Below, piece after piece: positions 38,201-50,200 of a DNA stretch of 64,000 nucleotides. The notes beneath the pieces are model-generated. The model was not told where the DNA came from, searched no databases, and worked only from the letters and a program-made list of their open reading frames with translations. The stretch's first letter is position 1. Each line of letters opens with the position of its first letter. The DNA is from Branchiostoma floridae. Lineage: Eukaryota; Chordata; Leptocardii; Amphioxiformes; Branchiostomatidae. The stretch is taken from the NCBI RefSeq assembly GCF_000003815.2, contig NC_049979.1:27770249-27834248 (forward strand). The letters are read 5' to 3'. The translations under genes were made by a program, and so were the position numbers.

Positions 38201-41200
38201 CAAGCCTTGTTACGTGGTGACCATTGAGTAAAAAAAAAAAATCAAAAATAATCTGAGCATACCTTTTTCTTGGCTGGTTCCTCCTCTTGTTTCTTCTCTG
38301 CTGCAGCAGGCTTGGCAGGTGCTGACCCCCCAAACAACCCCCCTTCTTCCTCCTCCTCCTCTTCATCCTCACCAAACAAGTCAAAGCCTCCTTTAGGCTT
38401 AGCTTTGGGCTCTGGAAAAATAAGTGAAGCACAAATTTGAAAAAAAAAACAGTAAGAAATTCCATAGATAATTATTGAAAATATGTTCATGCTAGGCATA
38501 CAGTTGGTGAATAAACCTGAAAGCTTTTAGGGTTTCTGTGATTTGATTTTGAAGTAAGGAAAAAGTAGTGTTTGTGTGTGTGTGTGTGGGGGGGGGGGGG
38601 GTTGAGTTTGGGATAATGCTAGAGTCACATACTGCTACAATAATGCCTTATAATCATATAATGGACAGCCAGTCAGAAACTGACTTTGCAAGGGAGCTAC
38701 AGACGGACATGACTTATCTCCAACATATCATACTACTGTGCAATGTATAGTAGACACACATGAAATGATTATAGAGCTTAGAAAAGGAATTAGGCGGCAG
38801 GAAACAGGACAAAATTTTTTTGGGGGTGCTTTTGAGAGGTGAAGACGTAACAGCAAAACTGGCGAACATAAAACCACCACAAACTTAGACACATTTACAG
38901 TACAAAAAGATATAACTCCGGAAAACCCCCTCCCGGACACAAAATTCGACCTGCCGTGTCAAGTTCAAGCACGACAAGGCCCAAAGTCAATCCTAGGCAA
39001 CAGGCAACAACTCCTCACCCATGCACCAAAAATCAGCGCAATGGCGCGTATCGTTCCGGACACACAGCGCCAAAAGAGCCCAAAAAACACAAAAAAGGCC
39101 ACCTTCAATGTCAAGTTCAAGTGCCAGGAGACCCAAAATCAAACCTGAGTGTCAGGCTACCACCACCAACCCACGTACCAAAAATCGTTGTGCTCGCTCC
39201 ATCCTTTCTTGAGATACAGCGCCCTAAATCCCCAGCTTCCAAAAATTTCCACGCCCCTGAAAACCATACCTGCATACATACAGGTAATCATTGATTGTCA
39301 CAAACCTTCTTTTTTGAGAGGAGGTGGCTTAGTGGCCCCTCCCACTGAGAAGAGGTCTTCATCATCATCCTCTGCCTCAAACAGCCCACCACTGCTGGCA
39401 GCCTTTGGTGCACTAGGCTGTTGGCAAATTTACATAAATGAATAATTACAGCATAGTAAAGCATCTAACAAGTCCTAACTTGCAAAATTAACATACCATT
39501 ACATGGGGTTAAATCAATATTCATTTGCATATGAAACGTACAAAAGTTCCATACAAAACTGCTAGAGGGCCCAAACCTTCTAAGCAAAGATAGTTATTAG
39601 ATAGGCAGGTTCACAGGACTATAATGCATACTATAGGAAAATATTTGTGAAAAGTATATAATTACTATATAATATATTGTGACAAAATATGAAGAAAAAA
39701 AGTCTGTGGGTGTTGATTGCCTCACTCTAACTAATTTTCATGTCATTTTGCCCCAAAAGAAAAGAGCTGCATGCAGAAAGAGAAGAGAAAAGCATCATGA
39801 AAACAGTATATTTCCCTTCCTGATATAGAGAGTGAAATATAAAAAAGGGTCCATTCCCTCTTACCTGCTTGGTGTCCTTAGGCGGACTGGACGCAAACAG
39901 GTCATCATCTCCACCTTAGCATGGAAACAGTCAATAAACCAATACAGTATTAGTAGGCATACATATGCATATTAAGGAAATAATATTAATGCAGTGTAAG
40001 AGGAAATAAACCATAACCCTACTTACAGCAACAAAGGGTGAGGAAACAGTAGGCTACAAAACGTGCCAACATACTGCAACTTGTGTACCAAATAAACAAA
40101 CATTACATGGTTAACATCTCTCGTGTTGATAATGTGTGCTACAAGAAGTTAACCTCTAAAAGTGCCACATTGGGGTGGATACCAGTATGAAAGCATTTTT
40201 TTCTTGTTTGACCGATAAAAAAAAAAAACAGACCTGAAAATCAGTACTGGATTTTGGACCGAGTAGAAAATGACCAGATTATATCAGCAGGAGTTTGGGT
40301 TTCATTCTTAAGTTTTTACAGTCAAACTTTCAATGTTTGCATGAAGACAGGAGTTATTAGAGCCAGATGGTACTCCAAATACATTCCTTTGTAGCAAAAT
40401 GGACCATTGTTTTGAGTATCACCCATTCACAAATTTTCACAAACAATTAGGTCCAGGTTCAGGACCAGACCTGGACCTGATCCTCTGGACCTGAACCGTA
40501 CCTGTACCTGAATTTTCTGTACCAGTACCCACCCCTACATGAAGTGCCACACAGTCCAAAACTGATTGTGCTGAACGCAGTAAAAGAAATCAAAGTTGAC
40601 ATGCAGCAGAACCATAATACAGCATGCAGCCTACAGCAAGTGTGGAAGAGGAGAAATTCAACATTGATCACACTTTGCACCAAACATGCACCTTGGAACA
40701 ACGACACTGCTCCTGCAGGCAACTTTCTTCCACTTCTGGTTTTGGCTGCTTCTGAGGGGTGGCAAAAACTTGCGCAATTACGAATTAAGATTAGCTCCAT
40801 TGTCATCCAAGCATTCATGTACATGTGTAATTCAATCCAATATACAAAATGCAATTGAATTTGATCGCACATTGAAGGACAATTAGAATGGGGTACGATA
40901 TAATACTGTAGTAGTAGTAGTCATACGGTGTACTACAGCACCGTTGGGGTTATGCCGCCCCTTACGGGGTGGCATACCAATACCATATAGTGGACTATTA
41001 GTACACATACGAGGGGCGTGCAATTAGTAATGGTCCTGACCCATTTCCCATAGCAGGAGATTAATGAAACTTGGCACAGTTATTAGTCTTTCTCTTCATA
41101 GGAATCACCCAGAGTTATGCATTTCTCCCATCGTTTGATGCAGCTCTGGACACCGATTTTGTAGGACACCCCAGGTTGGTCCTCCAACTGATGCCTCATC

Positions 41201-44200
41201 AATGGCACAAGAGGGACGACCAGGTCTGGGAGCTGTTTCCACAGACTTCCAGCCACGTTTGAATTCAGGATGCCAGCGTTTTACAAGGTCATATGATGGG
41301 GCATCATCACCATAAGTTTCATTTATTTCATCAAAAGTCTTCTTTGGTGTGCGTCCTTTCAAATACAAAAACCGGATCACTGCGCGACACTCAACTGGTT
41401 CCATTTCACACCTGGTCCATTTCGCACCTGACTAAGTTCAAACACCAGTAAATCAGAAACCACAATTAGTTCAGAGCTGTCTTTTGCAACATAACCCATA
41501 GAGATATGAATTATTACACATACAAAATTTCATTTAGATCAGACAACTGGAAGTGGGTCAGGACCATTACTTATTGCACGCCCCTCGTAGGTTGGTGGAA
41601 ATGTACCTTTCTTGGTTGGAGCAGGCTCTGGCTCTGGTTCTGCCTCTGGTTCTTCCTGTTGCACATCATCATCAAACAAACCACCACCACCAGCCTAGGG
41701 TACAAAACGGAATTTAGTGATGAACTAAATTATAGTGGATACACAAAAACAATTCTGGGTAAACACATCAATGAAATAACCAGATATTTTTTCTGACATG
41801 ACTAGCCATGTAGCCTGTACAATATGGGCTTGTGGCCATACAACTCTAAATACATGTAGATAGAACCATTCCCTTAATACGAGAGTCACATATCGTAGCT
41901 CAGGATTTTTCGTCACTACGCTGATCAGTCTGAGAGGAGCTCAGTACTCTATGTCACCATGGAAACAAGTTGTCACGGCTTCCAAAACCATGGTAACAGA
42001 CAACAGGATAAGAATGTCCCCAATTCTCCTGACCTAGAGGTGTTGGTCATCAAGCTTTTAGGGGCATGACAAGTGGAAGGGATGCTAGAAGTCAGCATGA
42101 TTTAGCCAGGCTGACTGGTGGGGATCCGCCAGTCAATCCGCCATGCAAATTGATGGTGGTCGAATATAGTTCAGGGCCTAAAACTTCAAGATTTTTTTCC
42201 TGGTCAAATGGGTAGAAATCCTGGCAGTTTTGAGGTGGGTGTGACAGGGGAGGGTTTCTACTTTCTGATTAGGGCCAAAAAGCTGAGTTTTTGTGGTTGT
42301 TAGGGGGTATCAAGTTGGGACTTTTTTGTCCTAGTACATGGCCTCCTCACTGGGTTGTGATGCGGTTTTGAGGTCATGGGTCAATCTTTCAGTTTCCCGG
42401 AAGTTTGTGCCGTTAGATTCATGCCGAAATGTGTTTGTTTGGACAGCTGAGATGTCAGGCTTTAAAATGAGGGTATGTTTGTGTGCCAGTAACGCCAGAA
42501 AGTTGAGTTATTAACAGTTGCTTTCTCCTCTTTTTGGCATAGGAACCCATTGTTAAGAGGCTGTATATTGAATCACTGGCGGATGCCCTGGTTAGATACC
42601 TACCGGAGGATCATCATCAAACAGCCCTCCCCCTCCACTGAACAGTCCCTTCCCACCAAACGGTGAGTCCTCTTCATCTTCCTTTGGAGGAGCACCAAAC
42701 AGGTCATCTCCTGCAACAAAACACAAAGGACCAGTAAATGATAAATCAAAAACAAAAGAATGAAGCCTTAGTCATAACCCTTGCTTGTAAATATGGCTAC
42801 ATATTGCAAATGCATAATGGAAACACAGGCGCCTTTAAGGACGGCCAGTCCAAATTTACCTAGTAGCAAGTGTGCAGGAGTGCTACAGATGGACAGAACA
42901 GTTGACTCGAACACATCATCACACTGTACAACATATAGTACATGTGTAGCTTCAAGGAGCAGGCCAGCAGAAGACAAAAACTTATTGCAATGGTGTTAAG
43001 ATTGCAATGAAGAGGTCATCACAAAAAACGCTTTTACAGTAGTTGGTAAATGATCATCCAGGAAGAACATCCAAGCAGGACAGGTGAATGGTTGGAACTG
43101 TGTTAATCAGGCCTGCAGACGTGCATTTTAAAAGATCTCTTACCTTCTTTTGTCTTGGTTCTCTTCTTTGACTTTGACTTCTTCTCTTTTTTCCCTGTCT
43201 TAGATCCTTTACTGGATGTAGACTCTGTCCTCTCCCGTCTTTGCTCTAGTAGGACATCAACATACAATGTTAGAAAAGAACACAACTTACCACTTTGTTG
43301 CTCATTATTCATTTTGCAGATAAAACATAGCATTGATCAAAATACCTACTTGCAACCTGCAATTTGCTGAAAGACATTTGAGGTTGCAGGAAGACGTATG
43401 TACCTGGGTAGTAGTAATCAATCTTAAATTCACATATAACTTTCATTCTTAAGATGTACACAGCTATGTATGATGCTGTTTTTACCTTTACAAGGCTAGG
43501 TTGGTTATAGCAGGGCTAGAACAATGGCTTGAATGTGTATTTACAGAAAGTTTTTCCAGATTACAGAAAGAAAATGCAATTTTGCAGAAAACAGAAAGAA
43601 AGAAATTCTGAACACTGCATGGATCAAGAGATACATGTATGTATCGCTGACCTTTCTTTGACTTCCTTTCTTCTTCCAAGTTCTCGTCCTCATCAGATGC
43701 AGGCTGAGCCGTGGGGACAGCACCCCCGATCCTGGAGGCAAGCTCTGCAGCAAAACCTCCAGCTTTCTACATGAGCAAACCCAGTACAAGTCTGTTTCAG
43801 TCACATCCCTTTGGGTTATTCCATTTCAGGGCTCAAAATACCCCTGCACCTAACTTGTACAGGGCCATGTACTGGGTTTAGTTTTTATTACATGTATATG
43901 TTTCATGATGTGCACTTTTAATAGCTAGATTGACTGTTACCACCTATGGAGTATACAAGAAATAATGGCAATGGTTTCTGAACAGATTTTAGCATCCTTT
44001 CTAAAGTGGTGCAGGTAAAAGTTGTCTGTTGCAAGTAATTTTCAATGTTAGTATGCAGAAAAAAGTATATCGAGCCCTGCAATTACATGTATTGTATATG
44101 CAGACACAGGACAGAATAATGAAATCCTTGAACTTAATCCAACCAACGTTTTGGTGACCACCTGTTACCCAGTAAGAGTAGAATGAGATGACAGTATACA

Positions 44201-47200
44201 CTAAGGTTTACCTGTGGCTGATCTTCCTCTTCTTCCTCCTCTCCAGACTCCTCCTCATCTGATGCTGCTCCACCAAATAAGTCACCTTCTTCTTCACTGT
44301 CCTCCCTCTGTGGAGTGAGAGTAGAGTATATTGATATGGGGCCTTATGTCATACCAGGACTGATCTGTATCAACGTTCCATATGGGTGTTCCAGACAGGG
44401 TGATATTTTGGGATATCAGAAAGGTACCATGTACTGTCTGTATTCCAAGCAATGTCTGTACCCCTGTAGTGTCTGTACCCCACTAGTGTCTGTATCCCCT
44501 GTAGTATCTGTACCTCCACTAGTGTCTGTATTCATTTGTCTGTACCCCTTTTAATTGCCATATCCTTGAATTGTCTGTATCCCTTGAAGTGTCCGTATCC
44601 CCTTTAGTGTTTGGACCCTCTGTAGTGTCCGTAGCTTCTGTAGTTTTAGTACCCCCTTTAGTGTCCATACCCCGTTGTGTCCGTACCCCCTGTTGTTTCA
44701 GTACGCCCTACAGTGTCCGTACCCCTTGAAGTGTCATTTCTGTACCTGTATTTTAGGTTTATTAATTCTGTCTCTTTAAACTGAGTGAGTCACCTACTGC
44801 AAGTTACAAACTAAATTACTCAGAGTCATAGCAGAAGAAATATGGAACACAAAATCAACATGTATGGTGTAGCAGTTTTTTCTAGAATTGTAGCTCTATT
44901 TGAGATTCTTTTCCTATTCATCTAGCATTAATCTCAAATAAAGTACACACTGGCAACAACTTGAGGCACCTTTTGGATTTTGAGCGTGCATACTTTAATC
45001 AACAAAATATGGTTACCGTTGTACTTACTTGTGGTCTCGTCTTCTTTTGTTTTACAACCTCTTCTTCTGAACCACTTTCTTCTTCTTCAGACTCAGAATA
45101 CTGGTAAAAGAAGTAGCATAATGATTGTTCCTTTTTAATGTATGATAATCTTTCTACTATCAATATATAACTGGAACTATGCACATCAGTAAATAACAGC
45201 TATAATGAACACGAAACATACAGTAATAAGAATTACATGTAGGTTATCAAAAAATACTAACGGCACTGAACTTTAATCCAACACATTCCAACAAATTCTA
45301 AACTGAACCATGAATAAACAAGCGGGCTTTAGCGCATTCTGGAAACTGTTAAGTGCATTGTTTACTATGTTTCCCCGGCCATTGCTACACATGCATTGGT
45401 CAGCCACTTTCTGTTGTGTCGCGAGAAAATAACATTTCAAAGACAGTGTAACTGATAGCAAGTCCTTTGGGATTCTATTCCCAGTGGAACTTTAATCCAA
45501 CACAATAATATAACAATGCTGTTTATCTATGGATTTCATATTTACAACGACAAATTTGTATCAATCGGCAGGCACTTACTCAAGGTTAAATTGGCAAATC
45601 GGCATGTCAGTAAACTGCTGATAGCAGCGATCAAAACACGGCCCGAAAATACATCAACCAGCGGCAAATCCGTTCTGCTGTTCCACTACACAGTTATGAC
45701 GTTCTATCAAACTTTTCATCCGTTGTTTGGTCAGCAAATGGTGGCAAAATACGTTGTTTGTGAATGGTTCCCAAAAAATATCCCCGCAAAACACAGTACA
45801 AACTCCCTACAGCACGTCCCCCATGTGGGGCTGTGATGGTATCGCCAGTGAGATCCGTCCTACTGGCCTTTGGATGTGATCACTTTCAAAAATAGGGGTG
45901 AAGGGGCGTGCTGAAATATGATTCAAAATGGCGCGTGTTCGGATTTCCACTGAATTTGTGTAACAAAGCCTGGCCCTGTACTTTAAAGAGGGATACTTCA
46001 AGGCATGTTGGTTGTGTTGGATGGACAGTTTATTGATATTTCACTATATTTACTGTGATGATGATTGTGTAATGTGAGGACGAAGAGTAGGGTTGCTTGA
46101 AATTACAATCGCTGCCCTCTTCCCACGGCTTGATTAACAGCATGAAAACATACCAGAAGATTGATTAACTTTTCGCTGCAACATGCGATCTTTGTGAGCT
46201 CAAACTTACAAGGTTTTAAGTCGTATACCTTACTGGTCTTGTAAGGCACTCAAAAGAATTTGCAAACCGGAGCTAGTTTTTGACTGACAGATGGGTTCTG
46301 AAAAGTGTTGGATTAAAGTTGCGTTGGATTAAAGTTCAGTGCCGTTAGTCATTATTTGATAGGATTTCACAGTCAAAAATCTAACTTTAAGCTCAGACTA
46401 GGCACAATTTCAGGGTGATGGGTTTGAGGCACCTCCTTAAACACTCAATCCCCATTTTATGTCCCATCTGAAAGACAGGTGCAGCCCCAACCGTGTCTTC
46501 TAGTTACCAATTGGAAATATTGGAACCAGGAGCTCAACTGTGAGGCTGTTACCATCACATTATCGATTTGGCGAAAATCGATCGGACGACGATTCTGCGG
46601 CAATTGCCCGAGCCTTGCTTATAATAATAAATTTATTGCACAACAATTGTACAAGGTACAAAGTATGGCTTATATGTGACAGGGACGTTTTTCAGGTGAA
46701 AAATACGTGCAACCCTCTGTCGATCTTAAATATGGCCGATCTTCGGCCGATCTTCCATCGATACGCCCGAAGATCGTGGATTATGTGACAGGGGTATGAG
46801 GACTGCAACCCTTTCCAGTAGCGTGCATGTTGGGCGACCAACACAGCCGGAATCAAACTCACGGCTCCAAGTTCCAGAGGCAGGGCTGCTAACCACTGGG
46901 CTATTCACACTATCTATTAGTAAAGATTTGCTTTAAGAAGTTCTAGTAATAGCAGACAAGGTGTAAGACAGTTGGCACAGCTCACCTCTGATTCTGACAT
47001 GTCCTTTTCACTCTCGGACTCGCTGACACTGCCGTGGTCACTGCCAACTTCCTCATCTGGAAAAAAAATCAACCATCACTTTGGATCAATGTAAATTCTA
47101 ACACAAAATTTATCCAAAGTTTTGACTGTTCAACTCAAGTCTTTGTCAATGAATGGGTAACAAGTTCTATCTGCATAACGTTATTATGACTGAGATTGAG

Positions 47201-50200
47201 TAAGGGACACACATCACTACCAGAGGACTAGCCCCCTGTAGTGTCTTGCACAAATGTGTGGCCCAAGGGCCAAAGAAATGGAGACGAGCACCACCCCTAT
47301 GTATCGGCTACAGAGGCACAAGTGACTTTGACTACTGTAAAAGCAGAAGTGTTCACGGTGGTTTTATGTTCGCAGTTTTCGCGGTAGCCACTTCACAGCA
47401 AACTTAAAACCATCGCAAAAATTCATCCATTATAGTTTTTTACTAGTCTATGGTGCTACCGCGAACTTAAAACCACATTTTGCTGCTACCGCGAAAGTAA
47501 ATCCCTGCAAACATTTACAGTAACTTAATAAGTAACTAAGACAATTTAAAGATAAGAAGTGGTAGTTACCCTCGCTGGCTACATCTCCCAGTCCAACCTC
47601 ATCATCCTCCAGGAATGCCTGAGAACCGATGATACACGGGAGGGGGCGGTGCACATACGGGTCCTGTGGAGCAAGAAAACAAATACAATGTACATGTTGT
47701 TGATCTATTCTGTCAGTGTATTGGAACCAGTTAAACCTAGACAATGTACCAGAGCTGTCTCCAGGAATTGTCCCTCCATCATGGAAAAAAGTGCATCCCA
47801 CCTATTAAAATCTGAACCTCATGACGAGTCATGCCATGAAATTGATGAAAAAATATATTTTCGTAAGCTTAAGTAACTGATTCAACAACGAAAAATGGCA
47901 TGGGCTCATAAACAATAAGTTTGACAGGAAAAATTTTTTTAAGTTGGAGATAGCCCTGCTGACAACCTACAACGAGCAATGATCGACAGGGACGCAAGGT
48001 CTGCCCCCACAACTCGAGACCGGATGGACTCGACTTAAGCAAGTAAGCAAGCATCATATGTAAAATGGTTCTACAGCAAATTATGTAAAAACTCCCTCCC
48101 CCCCCCCAAAAAGATACTCTTGGTACTAGTATTATCAAAAACAGAAGTCAAAGTATCAATGTAAATCTAATTGAGTAAAACAAAGTACCTTTGGTTCAAG
48201 GATGGGTTCTGCTTTGTAACCAGTCTCCTCATCTTCAGAATCAGACTGCCCAGCCTTGATGTCCAGTGTCTCAAAGGCGTTGTCGATGACACTCAGTCCG
48301 TACCCCAGCGCTTCCGACACTTTGGGGATCAGTTCGGCTTCTCTCTGCTCTCTGGTCTTTTCCTGGGGAATTTTAATGTTGTTTCTTTAGACTATTATGA
48401 TAATTTTAGAAGTCTCACATTTACAGCATTTGAAAGCTACATGTATGTCGGTGAGCTCAACTATGAATTATTCAAATTAAGACCTTCTTTGCATAAATGA
48501 TGAGACTTCTTTGCTAAGAGAAATTACTCCCAAAAAAAACTTTTGTTTTCTGAGATTAAATTATTCACAGATGACCAATGCTTGCTACAAACATTTATTA
48601 GTAACAATCCATTCTAGCAATGGAATTTTGCAATGGAAGTTTAAATGAACTTGAAACATACCTGGTCTGTCTTCTTCTCTTCATTCTCACTCTTGTTTTT
48701 AGCATCTTCACTGACGTCCTCATCATACACACGCTGCAGGGAGAAGTAAACACTTTTTATTCAGCATTTACATCTAATAAATCACTTTTGCTACCAAATC
48801 ATTTGGCAACTTTACAAATATGAAGTAAGACAGATACTACTGTACAGTATATATGACACACTTGCTCATTACTCGAAAAAGACTGAAGTTGGACTGTCGA
48901 AAATCTGGGTAAGTTAAATTTTTGTGTTGGAAACTACAGTCGAACTTTGCATACAAAAGATTGGGAATATCTGGCATATTGTTTAATAGTCTGGATAAAC
49001 ATGTACTGTTACATGTTTATCAATTGCGTCTAACCTTCAAAAATGTATGTACTGTTACAGTATTTGAGTGTATCAAAGAGTGCATTGATTTTTGCCTACA
49101 ACATAGTAACAATAGTATAGACAGAAAGGGTCAGACTTACATTCTCTACAAACTGGGTGTTGGCCAGCATGAGGAAGTTGTTGAAGACATTGTGGACCCT
49201 GGTGTCTGTGGCCTGGAAATTATGCGGGAACATGGAGGTTATTAGAGACGCAAAGCAATCCCACCCATAAAAACACACATTTCAATAGAAAATGCTGAAG
49301 AAGTTGTGAAAATTGGGTGTCCTTGAACAGAAACTATAAATGCTAACGGCCGAATCTAGTATTCAATTTTTTTACTGCTGTGCACTCGGAGCATGTTAAG
49401 TTCATTCAAATCACTCTATGGAAACTAGCCTCAGTTGCATCCTCGTAAGTTTACCAGGGTTCCCATACCTTCATCTCGTGCATCAAATCATCCACTTGTT
49501 TCCCCATCTCATGTGTTCTGGAAATCATCCGCTGGGAGAACTCTCGTAAATGCAACAGGAGCTACAAAACAATCAACATATCTGGTAGTGATTATCTTAA
49601 GAATGATGATAATTCTCCCCAAAAACGTTGTTCAGTAATACCGTTTTTAGGTCATTTTGAAATCTGTACTAAAAGCAGCATCCAACTAAACAACAAATAA
49701 ATTTTATCAGTGAGGGTTAGACTATGGGGTAACAAATTGTATTTGTTTGTTTGTTTCTTGGCCCCCAGTGAATCAAATGCAACCATTAACCTGGCATTAC
49801 TCACTGACACAGAGCTAAGTACTGTATGAAATACAACCACAACCCTAGATAGGGATATAGGGTAGAATCTCAGGGCTGTTTGTGCAACTGCACGGTGGCC
49901 TTCGCCACAGTTTTCAACCAAGCACACTAGGTCATTACACCTTTTTGATAAATGTGTTGGGTTCTTTCATGTGCAGAGGTTTGACAGTTCATGCTTACAT
50001 CTTAACTCTTTCATACATGGGGCCACCTGCTTCACGTTAACATCTAAAATGACAAATGCAAACCCTTACAACATGTCCAAGCTGAGCTAACTCTCAAAGG
50101 ATCGAACTCAGGCCTTTTTTATCCAAATGGCCACAGGAACATGCACAGTAATGGAATTACAAATTCCAAAGATACATACGCCTGCATCTGAGGCAAGTGA

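Noticed and set aside
40890-41005. Small palindrome GCCGCCCCTTACGGGGTGGC as a regulatory site
   Set aside because: It lies deep in an intron next to a transposon and nothing links it to regulation.
47940-48060. Possible reverse transcriptase tail ([14 protein letters not shown]-like)
   Set aside because: Too short and without any polymerase motif; could not be supported.
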